A stretch of 53,276 nucleotides of DNA from Thermoflexus hugenholtzii JAD2 (GCF_900187885.1 NZ_FYEK01000029.1:1-53276), one strand, 5' to 3'; shown: positions 25,542-33,368, numbered from the stretch's first letter. The notes: a model not told the origin generated them from the sequence alone. Made by a program: numbers and translations.

Positions 25542-25784
25542 ATGCTGCGGGTGGAGATCGAGTATTGCGCGGTCTGAGGGTATCTCCCTCGAGCGGTCAG
25601 GTTGACCGAGGAGCTGTTGAAGGAGTTTGAGGGCCAGGTGGCCTCGTGGACGCTGATTCCCTCCAGCGGGGGCGTCTTCGAGGTCCGGGTGAACGGGGAG
25701 CTGGTGTTCTCGAAGAAGCAGCTGGGGCGTCACGCGGAGGTGGAGGAGATCCGCCAGGCGCTGGCGGCCCGGCTGCGTCCATAA
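25542..25784 (+). CDS. SelW/Rdx-family selenoprotein with in-frame UGA (CxxU motif)
   Basis: An 80-residue thioredoxin-like Rdx (SelW/SelT/SelH) protein read through a UGA at 25575-25577. Before it lies MLRVEIEYCAV; after it, in the same frame, GYLPRAVRLTEELLKEFEG and the family segments LIPSSGGVFEVRVNGELVFS and KKQLGRHAEVEEI. The family redox motif C-x-x-C-G-Y becomes C-A-V-U-G-Y, with Sec exactly at the position used by SelW proteins. The ATG has GGAGGG five bases upstream, whereas a separate start after the UGA (TTG 25602) has no ribosome site. A SECIS-like hairpin sits 22 bases past the UGA. Probable role: thiol-selenol redox chemistry. The alternative is a point mutation or sequencing error of a Cys codon. 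Confidence 0.85.
25587..25611 (+). promoter_or_regulatory. Putative bacterial SECIS element
   Basis: Directly after the UGA the RNA can fold as CCUC-(GAGC bulge)-GGUCA-[GGU]-UGACC-GAGG. The upper stem is five perfect pairs, the lower stem four, and the three-base apical loop starts with G. The loop begins at the 23rd base after UGA. These features match the described bacterial SECIS model (G among the first loop bases, loop about 16-37 bases past UGA). The hairpin lies within the coding sequence, as required in bacteria. Confidence 0.7.
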
Positions 25785-25786
25785 CC

Positions 25787-25819
25787 GGGGGTGGGCGAAG
25801 CGCCCGCCCCCCCTTCTTT
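25787..25819 (+). terminator. Terminator after the selenoprotein gene
   Basis: GGGGGTGGGC (25787-25796) pairs with GCCCGCCCCC (25802-25811), with one G-U pair and a GAAGC loop, followed by the pyrimidine tract CCTTCTTT. It starts three bases after the stop codon and supports this stop as the true gene end. Confidence 0.7.
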
Positions 25820-25917
25820 GTGCCATTTGCATCGTTGTGCTACAAAGATCCCGCTCATGGACTTTTGTCTCGATCCTCAATAGCCTAAAGGTATTAAGAA
25901 GACTCGCAATGCCCTTC

Positions 25918-26145
25918 TCATTGCTTGGTCCTTACCGCTCGGATTTCCGCCAGGACCTCCTCATCGGTGATGCCGCGTTCTTGGGTGATCGCCCGGGCCT
26001 CTTTCACAGCGACGGCAAAGTGCTGCCAGGCCCTTTCCATCTCCCGGCGGAACTTCAAGAAAAGAATGAACTCCAGCACCTCCCGGAGCTGGTCCTCAGG
26101 CAGTCCCTCCAGCTCCTGCAGGATGGTCTCACGAGGGACCGCCAC
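25918..26145 (-). CDS. Small DUF2281/VapB-like protein, orphan antitoxin candidate
   Basis: 75 residues, GTG start. The N-terminal ILQELEGLPEDQLREVLEFILFLKFRR is the DUF2281-like helix pair seen in many antitoxin-like proteins. The C-terminal EARAITQERGITDEEVLAEIRAVR resembles the toxin-wrapping tail of VapB-like antitoxins. No toxin gene (PIN or RelE) lies next to it on either side, so it is either an orphan or acts elsewhere. The ribosome site AAGGAGAG is 12 bases from the GTG; a closer GAGGAG is almost adjacent. Somewhat lower GC than its neighbours. Confidence 0.6.
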   Translation of the reverse strand: MAVPRETILQELEGLPEDQLREVLEFILFLKFRREMERAWQHFAVAVKEARAITQERGITDEEVLAEIRAVRTKQ

Positions 26146-26214
26146 GCTCCTCAGGGCCTCTCTCCTTCTGACCGCAGAGATGCACCCTTTGAGCCAATAA
26201 AAAAGGGGAACAAC

Positions 26215-27294
26215 TTAAATCAACGGAACCAGCTCCGCCACCCATTCCCGGATTCGTCGCGCGGTGGGGCTTTCAGGCTCGATTTCATGGATCGGCCGGC
26301 CTTCCTGGAGCGCCCGGTAGGCGGTCACCGGGTCCACCGGCCACGTCCGGATCGGGACATCGTTCAGGCGATGGCGGATCTGCGCCTCGGTCCACGGCTC
26401 CGGGACCGCCCAGCGGCGCACCCAGACCGGCTCGACCGCAGGCAGACCGATGCCGATCCCCTCCAGCCCGCGGAGCACCGCCCGGGCCCGCCGCAACCCC
26501 GGCCCATGGCTCTCAAAGGTGAGGAGAACCCGCTGGCATCGGGGGAGCACCCGCGCAGCCACCGGTCCTAGGGGCTCCCCCGGCATCCAGACCACAAACC
26601 GGGCCTGGGAGGTCAGCTGCTCCGCCACTCGGTCCACCAGCGCCGGACCCAGTGGGCGATCGACAGACCACACCTGAAGCCCTTCCCGTGGAGCGCCCAG
26701 ACCCCGCGTGGGATCCACGCCCGCCTCCAGCTCCTCCAGACTCATCCGGGGCTCGAGATCAAACACGAAGGCGCCCCGTCCGTTCCCCTCCACATCGATC
26801 AGCAACGTGGGGGCATGTTCGGCCAGCGCCGCCGCCAGGGCGGCGGCCAGGAGCTCTCCCGCGCACCCCGGCCAGCTCTCCACGCAGGCGATCTCCAGAG
26901 CCCAGCGCTCCCCTGATGCCGGGATCCGAACCTCAGTCAGCACCTCCTGCACCGTGCGGACCAGGGTCTCCGCGGAGACAGGTTTGGTGAGATAGGCGTG
27001 GACGTTCATCGGCTTCGATTCCACGATGGGTTCCAGCTGGGCCTTGGCGGTCAGAACCACCACCGGCATCGTCGCCAGGCTCGGCCGTTGCCGCATGGCC
27101 TCCAGAACCTCGAAGCCATCCATCCCGGGCAGCATCAGGTCGAGGATCACCAGGTCGGGCTGCTCCCGCTCCATCAGCTCCAGCGCCCGGAACCCATCCT
27201 CGGCGTAGAGGGGCTCGTGACCAGCGCGCCGGAGCACGAGGCCGATCAGCCGGCGGGCATCCGGATCATCGTCCACAATGAGCAAGCGGGCCAT
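26215..27294 (-). CDS. Response regulator fused to a fully degenerate TadZ/CpaE-like domain (paralogue 3)
   Basis: 359 residues. The receiver (1-~120) keeps every key residue: LLIVDDDPDARR, phospho-acceptor Asp in DLVILDLMLPGMDG, VVVLTAKAQ, and YLTKPVS. The rest has the order of a ParA/MinD fold but has lost the ATP site: where KGGVGxST should be it reads CVESWPGCAGELLAAALA. The Walker A'-like strand (TLLIDVEGNGRGAF) and Walker B-like strand (RFVVWMPGEPLG) are only vestigial. It is the last gene of a unit with endonuclease V and paralogue 2. Probably a phosphorylation-dependent binding protein without ATPase activity. Confidence 0.75.
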   Translation of the reverse strand: MARLLIVDDDPDARRLIGLVLRRAGHEPLYAEDGFRALELMEREQPDLVILDLMLPGMDGFEVLEAMRQRPSLATMPVVVLTAKAQLEPIVESKPMNVHAYLTKPVSAETLVRTVQEVLTEVRIPASGERWALEIACVESWPGCAGELLAAALAAALAEHAPTLLIDVEGNGRGAFVFDLEPRMSLEELEAGVDPTRGLGAPREGLQVWSVDRPLGPALVDRVAEQLTSQARFVVWMPGEPLGPVAARVLPRCQRVLLTFESHGPGLRRARAVLRGLEGIGIGLPAVEPVWVRRWAVPEPWTEAQIRHRLNDVPIRTWPVDPVTAYRALQEGRPIHEIEPESPTARRIREWVAELVPLI

Positions 27295-27319
27295 GGCCTT
27301 CCCCCGCGGTGGATTCGAA

Positions 27320-28021
27320 TTACAACAGACGAGGCTGACGGCCGGCAGCGAGGACGTCGGCTCCGCCAGCGGCCAGGTGAGCCAGTCGGGTGGGCTCCGG
27401 CAGCCGGTGGCCCCGCACGCAGGCCATCACCGTGGCGATGGCGTTCTCCAGCGAGATCCGGTGGCCGATGGAGACGAACACCGGGGAGGCTCCGGCCTGG
27501 GTGCGCAGGACCGCCCCGATCATCTCCTCCCCATCCCAAAGCGGTGACCATGCGCCAGGCTCATCCGGCGGCATCTCATAGCGCCCCCACAGTTTCGACT
27601 TCGCACACCCGATGGAGGGAAGATCCAGATAGACCCCCAGATGGGTGGCGATCCCCATCCGCCGGGGATGGGAGATCCCATGGCCATCCACCATCAGCAC
27701 CTGCGGGGAGAGCGGCAGGCGCTCCAGAGCGGCGAGGATGGCGGGGGCCTCCCGGAAGGCCAGCAGGCCTGGGATGTAGGGAAAGGTCACCGGGACCTCC
27801 GCCACCGCCTGGGCCAGTGGAGTGAGATCCGGAAAGCGGACCGCAACAGCGGCGGCGCGGGCGAGCTCCCCGCGGAAGCCCACGTCGACCCCTACGATCA
27901 CCGTCCCCGGCCCCGGCATGGGCCCCTCCCGGATCACCTGCTCACGCAGCCGTTGCTGGATCGCCACGGCCTCCTCAGGGGAGACGTTCCATGGATGGGG
28001 ATGACGAACCGGCAGGGGCAT
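27320..28021 (-). CDS. nfi: Endonuclease V (deoxyinosine 3' endonuclease)
   Basis: Nicks DNA near deoxyinosine, initiating repair of deaminated adenine, relevant to a hot habitat. 233 residues. The catalytic Asp is in VIVGVDVGFRG (~45), the wedge region YIPGLLAFREAP at ~82-93, then VLMVDGHGISHPRRMGIATHLG with Asp/His of the metal site. PSIGCAKSKLWG and FVSIGHRISLENA are also family segments. The ATG starts three bases after the stop of receiver-TadZ paralogue 2 and its own stop precedes paralogue 3 by 25 bases, so these are very likely co-transcribed. Confidence 0.95.
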   Translation of the reverse strand: MPLPVRHPHPWNVSPEEAVAIQQRLREQVIREGPMPGPGTVIVGVDVGFRGELARAAAVAVRFPDLTPLAQAVAEVPVTFPYIPGLLAFREAPAILAALERLPLSPQVLMVDGHGISHPRRMGIATHLGVYLDLPSIGCAKSKLWGRYEMPPDEPGAWSPLWDGEEMIGAVLRTQAGASPVFVSIGHRISLENAIATVMACVRGHRLPEPTRLAHLAAGGADVLAAGRQPRLL

Positions 28022-28024
28022 CGC

Positions 28025-29206
28025 TCACCTCGTCAGCGCGACCAGACGTCGGGCGAGCTCCCGGAACTGTTCCGCCACCAGGCCCTCCGGCTGCATCATC
28101 ACCATCGGCACCCCTTGATCGACCGCCTGATGGGCCAGCTCGGGAGCCGGGGAGATGAAGCCGATGGGCTCCAGGGAGAGGGCCTCCTCGATCTGGCGCC
28201 GGGTCATGGCGACCCCCGAGGCGGCCCGGTTGACCACCACCAGACCGAGCTGTTGCGGGACCCAGCCGACCTGGAGCAGGACCTGGATCAATTCCCGAGC
28301 ATGGAGGAGACACAGGGAGGTCGGCTCCATGACCAAGACCAGATACCGCAGCTCCCCCAGCAGGGCCCGCGCCCCATCATCCAGTGTATGTCCCATCTCG
28401 AAGATCACGTAATCGCCGAGGGCAGCCAGGTGGCGGGCGATGACCCGGATGTGGGCGGTGGAGAGCATGACCGGCCGGGGCGTGTAAGGGGTCAGCAGCA
28501 TTCGCAGCCCGCTGACGTGCGGGGTCAGGTGCTTCCCGATCGTCGGAGGGTCCAGTTCCTGGGGGGGATACGCCAGGACACTGGGCAGCCCCAGGGCCTG
28601 AGAGAGGCGGAGCAAATGCGCCAGGCCGCCATGGGGAGCCAGGTCCGCGAGAAGCACCTGGGGGAATCGGAAATCCGGGGGCGGCGTGCGCACCGTGGGC
28701 GGCAGATGGCCGCCCCCCAGCGCCAGGGTCACCGCCGTGTTCAAGGCGACCGTGGAGGTCCCCACCCCTCCTTTCACGCCCAGGAAGCCGATGGTAGCGG
28801 CATGCACCCGCGCCGTGGCCTCCGCCTTCAGGCGGGCGGCCCGCTGGAGCAGGGCCTCCACGCGGGAGATCAGCTCCGCCGGATGCACCGGCTTGGTCAG
28901 GTAATCATCCGCGCCGGCCTGGAAGCCGGCGATCTTATCCCCTACCGCCGTCTTCGCCGTGAACATCAGGATGGGGATGGCGGAGGTGCGCGGGTTGGCC
29001 CGCAGGCGCCGGCAGACCTCCAGACCATCCATATCCGGCATCATCACGTCCAGGATGATCAGGTCCGGCTGCTCGGTCTCCGCTTTGGCCAGGGCCTGGG
29101 CGCCGCTGGTCGCCGGGAGGATCCGATAGCCCTTGCGTTGCAACAGGAGGCTGATCAGCTTCACCGTCTGCAGATCATCATCCACCACCAGGATCGTCTC
29201 GGCCAT
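28025..29206 (-). CDS. Response regulator fused to TadZ/CpaE-type atypical ATPase (paralogue 2)
   Basis: 393 residues. Intact receiver at 1-120 (ILVVDDDLQTVK, DLIILDVMMPDMDG, ILMFTAKTA, ADDYLTKPVH). The ParA/MinD-like part begins IGFLGVKGGVGTSTVALNTA (~135-154). It retains the signature lysine of deviant Walker A but has Thr instead of the second lysine, the TadZ/CpaE pattern. Walker A' is LLADLAPHGGLAHLL and Walker B-like DYVIFEMGHTLDD. It is the best preserved of the three paralogues in this window. ATG 29206 has GGAG nine bases upstream. It lies between the pterin dehydratase and endonuclease V genes. Confidence 0.86.
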   Translation of the reverse strand: MAETILVVDDDLQTVKLISLLLQRKGYRILPATSGAQALAKAETEQPDLIILDVMMPDMDGLEVCRRLRANPRTSAIPILMFTAKTAVGDKIAGFQAGADDYLTKPVHPAELISRVEALLQRAARLKAEATARVHAATIGFLGVKGGVGTSTVALNTAVTLALGGGHLPPTVRTPPPDFRFPQVLLADLAPHGGLAHLLRLSQALGLPSVLAYPPQELDPPTIGKHLTPHVSGLRMLLTPYTPRPVMLSTAHIRVIARHLAALGDYVIFEMGHTLDDGARALLGELRYLVLVMEPTSLCLLHARELIQVLLQVGWVPQQLGLVVVNRAASGVAMTRRQIEEALSLEPIGFISPAPELAHQAVDQGVPMVMMQPEGLVAEQFRELARRLVALTR

Positions 29207-29232
29207 GCCGGGATGCTCCGAAGCCGAATCCT

Positions 29233-29586
29233 TCACGATCCTCCGGACCGCCGGGAGAAGAGGGCGTCGGTCTTCGCGGCCATGATGAAGTCGTTCCGAT
29301 GCAACCCACGGATCTTATGGGTCCACCAGATCACAGTGACGGACCCCCAACGGGTGATCAGGACGGGGTGATGGCCCTCGGCCTCCGCCAGCTCGCCCAC
29401 CTGAAGGGTGAACGCCAGGGCCTCCCGGAAGTTGGGGAAGCGGAAGGTCCGCTCCAGCTGCGGGATCCCCTCGCGCACCACGACCTGCCATCCCGGGACA
29501 TGAGGAAGCCAGGCGGCGATCTCCTCCTCCGTCAGCGGAGGCTCCCCGCCCCGGCACGGCACGCACCTCATCTCGGTCAATTCCAT
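29233..29586 (-). CDS. Pterin-4a-carbinolamine dehydratase family protein
   Basis: 117 residues. Recycles the 4a-hydroxy-pterin made by aromatic amino acid hydroxylases, or acts in a related pterin step. The family core AEGHHPVLITRWGSVTVIWWTHKIRGLHRNDFIMA (a piece at ~74-108) contains the catalytic His pair (G-H-H-P) and the W-T-H motif; the N-terminus has W-x-x-x-P-G-W as PHVPGWQVV. Full length. A GGGAGG ribosome site precedes ATG 29586. No hydroxylase is in the window. It appears to be first in the unit with the receiver-TadZ and endonuclease V genes. Confidence 0.9.
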   Translation of the reverse strand: MELTEMRCVPCRGGEPPLTEEEIAAWLPHVPGWQVVVREGIPQLERTFRFPNFREALAFTLQVGELAEAEGHHPVLITRWGSVTVIWWTHKIRGLHRNDFIMAAKTDALFSRRSGGS

Positions 29587-30236
29587 CGCCTGGCCTCCCT
29601 CGGCCCTTTGAAATCCCGGATTCGTCCGGCGGGGAGGAAGAGCAATCCTTGCTTTCGTAAATTAGCATCGGGAAAGGGGACCGTCAAACCCTATCCCTTG
29701 CGGGGAATCGAGGGGGGAGCCCCCGCAACCCTTTTCCGAATCGCCCGGCCGGACCCCTCCCATCCCACCCGGGACAGTCCGAGCGTCTTTCGCCGTGACT
29801 CCAAGAGTGGAATCGAAGGCGGAGGTTCGGGGCGAAAAGCCCCTCCTACAAAAACCGATTTTCGTAGGATCGGCTTTCACCGCGAATATTCCAGGATCGA
29901 GGAAAGGGGGTTTAGGATTGAAAGCTCTCCCTTCAGAAACGATCACCGTTGTCGTGGAGACAGCGGTTCGGGGCTGAAGCCTCTCCTACCGAAAAAAACG
30001 TTTCCTGCAGGAGCGGCTTTCGCCGCGACTATTGCGGGATCGAGAAAGAGGGACTTGGGATTGAAGGCTCTCCCTCCAGAAACGATCCCCCTTGCCATCG
30101 GGACGCCGGTTCGGGGCGAAAGCCCCCCTGCAAAAGGACCTGTTCTTTTCCGCCGCGACCGGTTGGGGGAGAGGAACATGGGCCGACCTGGGTTAAGATT
30201 AGGATGAAGGCTCATCCTCCCGAAGCGAGGTGAACG
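29587..30236. repeat. Intergenic region with tandem copies of repeat family I, upstream of tpiA
   Basis: 650 bases without a gene. At 29820-29962 and 29963-30108 lie two diverged tandem copies of a ~145-base unit, with a third partial copy to 30135. Each unit has GGTTCGGGGC-x-AAAGCCCCTCCTAC, then AGGAGCGGCTTTCGCCGCGA, then GGGATCGAG-A-rich-GGGATT, then CAGAAACGATC and GCCATCGGGACGCC. The same order occurs at 789-980. The arms are palindromic, so transcripts would form strong hairpins. The tpiA promoter candidate lies at 30173-30199. Confidence 0.7.
30173..30199 (+). promoter_or_regulatory. Candidate tpiA promoter, GGAAC-N13-GGTTAAGAT
   Basis: GGAAC (30173-30177) and GGTTAAGAT (30191-30199) are separated by 13 bases, exactly as upstream of asp23 (18588-18614). 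TAAGAT resembles a -10 box and the start codon lies 38 bases on. GGAAC is also the -35 core of many ECF sigma factors. The assignment rests on two examples only. Confidence 0.35.
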
Positions 30237-31001
30237 ATGCGGCAGCCGCTCATCGCCGGGAACTGGAAGATGCATAAGACGGCCGCGGAGGGGCAGGCCC
30301 TCGCTCAAGCGATCCGCCAAGGCCTTCAAACCGATCAGGTGGAGGTGGTGCTCTGCCCACCTTTCACCGCCTTGTCCGCTGTCCATGCGGTCCTCCATGG
30401 CTCCTCCATCCGGCTGGGGGCTCAGAACATGCACTGGGAGGACGCGGGGGCGTTCACCGGGGAGATCTCCCCGGTGATGTTGAAGGAATGGTGCCGGTAT
30501 GTCATCCTCGGCCATTCGGAACGGCGGCAGCACTTCCACGAGGACGATGAGATGATCCGCCGCAAGGTGGCCGCCGCCCTGCGCCACGGCTTGACACCCA
30601 TCCTCTGCGTGGGGGAGACGCTGGCCCAGCGGGAAGCCGGGGAGACCGGTGCGGTGGTCGCCGCCCAGACCCGCCGCGCCCTGGAGGGGCTCACCCCGGA
30701 ACAGGCCATGGGAGTCGTCATCGCCTATGAGCCGGTCTGGGCCATCGGGACCGGACGGGCGGCCACCGGAGCCGACGCAGAGGAAGTGATCCGGCGCTGG
30801 ATCCGGGGAACCCTGGCGGAGCATTTCGGCGTGGAGGTGGCCCAGCGGGTGCGCGTGCTTTACGGGGGCAGCGTCACCCCGGAGAACATCGCGGAGTTCG
30901 TATGCCGTCCCTCCATTGACGGTGCCCTGGTCGGGGGAGCCAGCCTCCGGGCGGAGAGCTTCCTGGGGATCATCCATGAGACCGCACGGGCGAAGGCGTG
31001 A
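30237..31001 (+). CDS. tpiA: Triosephosphate isomerase
   Basis: Interconverts dihydroxyacetone phosphate and glyceraldehyde-3-phosphate in glycolysis; cytoplasmic TIM barrel. 254 residues. Active-site Lys is in AGNWKMHKTA (~11), the His in VILGHSERRQHF (~97), the Glu in AYEPVWAIGTGRAAT (~168). The phosphate loop VLYGGSVTPENIAEF and GALVGGASL complete the enzyme. The ATG follows GAGGTG. The ketopantoate reductase gene starts nine bases after the stop, suggesting an operon with it. Glyceraldehyde-3-phosphate is also a PdxS substrate. Confidence 0.97.
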   Translation: MRQPLIAGNWKMHKTAAEGQALAQAIRQGLQTDQVEVVLCPPFTALSAVHAVLHGSSIRLGAQNMHWEDAGAFTGEISPVMLKEWCRYVILGHSERRQHFHEDDEMIRRKVAAALRHGLTPILCVGETLAQREAGETGAVVAAQTRRALEGLTPEQAMGVVIAYEPVWAIGTGRAATGADAEEVIRRWIRGTLAEHFGVEVAQRVRVLYGGSVTPENIAEFVCRPSIDGALVGGASLRAESFLGIIHETARAKA

Positions 31002-31010
31002 GAGGATCCG

Positions 31011-32081
31011 ATGCCTCCGGAGGGCGTATCCCCTCAACGGATCTTGATCTTCGGCGCGGGAGCGGTGGGCGGTTACCTGGGGGCGATGCTCCAGGCTTTC
31101 GGGCACGAAGTGATCCTCCTGGGCCGCCCACCGGTTGCGGAGGCGATCCGGCGACGCGGACTCACCCTGCAGCGCCCCGATGGCCTGACCCTCACCGTTC
31201 GGCCCCACGCGGTCTCAGAGCCGGAAGCGATAGATGGGGAGGTGGACGCTCTCTTCCTCACCGTGAAAGCCTATGACATGGAGGCGGCGATCGCCGCGCT
31301 CCGGCGGAAAGGCTGGGGCCGGGCCCTGGTGTTTTGCTGGCAGAACGGTGTGGATGGAGAGACCCAGCTGGCCGAGGCCTTCGGGGCCGAGCGGGTGGTG
31401 GCCGGAACACTGACCCAACCCGTCTCGGTCGTGGCCCCGGGGATCGTCCGCCTGGAACGGCTCCGGGGAGGCGTCGGGCTGGCCCCCATGGACCGGCATC
31501 TCGATCTCCGGCGGTGGGCCGCGGCCCTGCGTCTGGCCGGCTTCCCCACCCGCCTCTATGCGGACCCAATGGCCATGAAGTGGTCAAAGCTCCTGCTCAA
31601 CCTGATCGCCAACGCCACGTGCGCCATCCTGGACTGGAGCACGGAGCAGGTGTTGCGGGATCCCCAGGCCTTCGCCATCGAACGGGCGGCCTTCCGGGAA
31701 GCCCTGGCCGTCATGCGGGCGCTCGGCCTGCGGCCGGTCTCCTTGCCCGGCTATCCGGTTCCCCTCCTGGCCTGGGCCATGTCGCACGGGCCTGACGCCC
31801 TGCTCCGTCGGATCCTGAGCGCGATGGGCGCACGGGGACGCGGGGGGAAGCTGCCTTCCCTTCACATGGACCTGCGTCGGGGAACCCGCCTGGAAGTAGA
31901 GGCTTACACCGGGGCTGTGGTCCGTCACGGGACCCGCCTCGGGGTGCCCACGCCGGTCCATCAGGCCCTCACGGAGATCCTGACCGGGTTGGCCGATGGC
32001 CGGGAACGCCCGGAGACATGGCGTGGGAACCCCGCCGCCCTGCTGGAACGCGCCGGCCTGGCGCCGATCCCTCGCCGCTGA
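31011..32081 (+). CDS. 2-dehydropantoate 2-reductase family protein
   Basis: NADPH-dependent reductase of the ApbA/PanE family, 356 residues, longer than typical PanE (~300). The Rossmann loop RILIFGAGAVGGYLGAML is at ~10-27. VDALFLTVKAYDMEAAI carries the conserved Lys, FCWQNGVDGE the N-G motif, and MKWSKLLLNLIANATCAIL the catalytic K-x-x-x-N-x-x-x-N region. The C-terminal domain includes HMDLRRGTRLEVEAYTGAVV, matching the S-M-x-x-D-x-x-x-G-R-x-T-E-x-D-x-x-x-G pattern loosely. Role in pantothenate synthesis is likely but not certain. Between tpiA (9 bases) and an ABC ATPase gene (21 bases). Confidence 0.87.
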   Translation: MPPEGVSPQRILIFGAGAVGGYLGAMLQAFGHEVILLGRPPVAEAIRRRGLTLQRPDGLTLTVRPHAVSEPEAIDGEVDALFLTVKAYDMEAAIAALRRKGWGRALVFCWQNGVDGETQLAEAFGAERVVAGTLTQPVSVVAPGIVRLERLRGGVGLAPMDRHLDLRRWAAALRLAGFPTRLYADPMAMKWSKLLLNLIANATCAILDWSTEQVLRDPQAFAIERAAFREALAVMRALGLRPVSLPGYPVPLLAWAMSHGPDALLRRILSAMGARGRGGKLPSLHMDLRRGTRLEVEAYTGAVVRHGTRLGVPTPVHQALTEILTGLADGRERPETWRGNPAALLERAGLAPIPRR

Positions 32082-32102
32082 CCTTTGCATCGGGGAACCC
32101 AC

Positions 32103-33218
32103 ATGGCGCGCCTCCGGGTTCTCGCCCTCACCCGACGATATGAAGGCCGAACGGTCCTGGACCATGTCTCTTTCGAGGTGGCAGATGAGGAGATCCTGGT
32201 CATCCTGGGTCCAAGCGGGAGCGGCAAGACCACCCTGCTGCGCCTGATCGCCGGCCTGGAGCCTCCAGATGAGGGACATGTCCTTCTCGACGGCCAGGAT
32301 ATCACCGAGGTCCCACCACATCGCCGCCGCATCGGGATGATGTTCCAGGAATACGCGCTCTTCCCCCATCTCAACGTTTTCGAGAACGTGGCTTTCGGCC
32401 TGCGCATGCAACAGCTCCCGGAGCCGGAGATCCGGGCACGGGTTCGCGCCCTGCTGGAACAGGTTGGGTTGCCCGGCTATGAACGCCGGGATGTCCATAC
32501 CCTCTCAGGAGGGGAGAAACAGCGGGTGGCCCTCGCCCGCAGCCTGGCCCCGCGCCCGGCGGTGTTGCTGCTCGACGAGCCCCTGGGATCTCTGGATCGA
32601 GCCCTGCGGGAGCAGCTGATGGGAGAGATCCGATCGCTCCTCAAAGCGGAACGGATGACCGCCCTCTATGTGACCCATGATCAGGCGGAGGCCATGGCCA
32701 TCGCCGATCGCGTGCTGATCCTGCACCAGGGGCGCATTGAGCAAATCGCCGCTCCGGAGGAGCTCTACCGGGATCCGGCCACACCCTTCGTGGCCCGCTT
32801 CCTGGATGTGGGCACCCTTCTGGAGGGTCGCATCCTCAGCGGGGGAGATCCCGCGGAGGTCGAAACTCCGGTAGGGAAGCTGTGGGGACGCCCCCGCGGG
32901 ACCATCCACGCGGGGATGCGGGCCTGGGTGCTCCTCCCGCATTACGAAGGCACAACGCGAATCCTTCAGGGAGCCCCTTACGATGAAAGCGAAAAACCCG
33001 GCGGCCCCGTAAACGTCCTGGATGGGGAGGTCCTCGAGCGCCGCTTTCGAGGGCTCTACGTGGAGCTTCGGGTGCAGGTGGCGGGAGGGATGCTGCGCCA
33101 GCTCCTCCCCGCAGGGAGCCTCCGGATCCATCCGGGACAATCCATCCGGATCCACATCCCGGCGGATGCCGTGCGGATCTGGCCGAGGGACGCGAAACGC
33201 ACCCGATCTTCCGGATAA
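32103..33218 (+). CDS. ABC transporter ATP-binding protein (PotA/FbpC/CysA-like), orphan
   Basis: 371 residues. Walker A is LGPSGSGKTTLLRLIAG (~38-54), the Q-loop FQEYALFPHLNVFENVAFG, signature LSGGEKQRVALARSLAPRP, Walker B VLLLDEPLGSLD and H-loop YVTHDQAEAMAIADR. A C-terminal TOBE-like region follows residue ~240 with a GTIHAGMRAWVLLPHYEG segment. Such ATPases energise uptake of spermidine, iron, sulfate or molybdate. No permease or binding protein lies beside it, so substrate is unknown; the ATPase may be shared by permeases encoded elsewhere. Last gene of the tpiA group before tRNA-Ser. Confidence 0.9.
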   Translation: MARLRVLALTRRYEGRTVLDHVSFEVADEEILVILGPSGSGKTTLLRLIAGLEPPDEGHVLLDGQDITEVPPHRRRIGMMFQEYALFPHLNVFENVAFGLRMQQLPEPEIRARVRALLEQVGLPGYERRDVHTLSGGEKQRVALARSLAPRPAVLLLDEPLGSLDRALREQLMGEIRSLLKAERMTALYVTHDQAEAMAIADRVLILHQGRIEQIAAPEELYRDPATPFVARFLDVGTLLEGRILSGGDPAEVETPVGKLWGRPRGTIHAGMRAWVLLPHYEGTTRILQGAPYDESEKPGGPVNVLDGEVLERRFRGLYVELRVQVAGGMLRQLLPAGSLRIHPGQSIRIHIPADAVRIWPRDAKRTRSSG

Positions 33219-33252
33219 GAAAGACCCCCCTCGCGGCGCGAGCAGCATGGTG

Positions 33253-33258
33253 TATAAT
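33253..33258 (+). promoter_or_regulatory. -10 box for tRNA-Ser
   Basis: TATAAT in the context GGTGTATAATTAAAAGC, 11 bases before the mature tRNA 5' end, so transcription would start just in front of it. No good -35 hexamer is seen 17 bases upstream (GC-rich sequence). Confidence 0.6.
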
Positions 33259-33269
33259 TAAAAGCGCCA

Positions 33270-33358
33270 GGAGGGGTGGCCGAGTGGACGAAGGCGCGCG
33301 CCTGGAGAGCGCGTAGGGGTGTTCTCGCCCCTCGTGGGTTCGAATCCCACCCCCTCCG
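33270..33358 (+). tRNA. tRNA-Ser(GGA)
   Basis: Acceptor GGAGGGG (33270-33276) pairs with CCCCTCC (33351-33357), discriminator G at 33358. D arm GCCGAGTGGACGAAGGC, anticodon arm GCGCG-CCTGGAG-AGCGCG region with anticodon GGA reading UCC/UCU. A long variable arm (AGGGGTGTTCTCGCCCCT) is as expected for serine tRNA. T arm GTGGGTTCGAATCCCAC. The CCA end is not encoded. Confidence 0.96.
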
Positions 33359-33368
33359 CTGAACCTTC

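Noticed and set aside
25602-25784. Independent 60-codon gene starting at TTG 25602
   Set aside because: No ribosome site; the sequence lacks the redox motif unless read through the UGA from ATG 25542.
29587-30236. CRISPR array in the repeat-rich region
   Set aside because: The units are ~145 bases, diverged and palindromic with no regular short repeat-spacer pattern; no cas genes are near.
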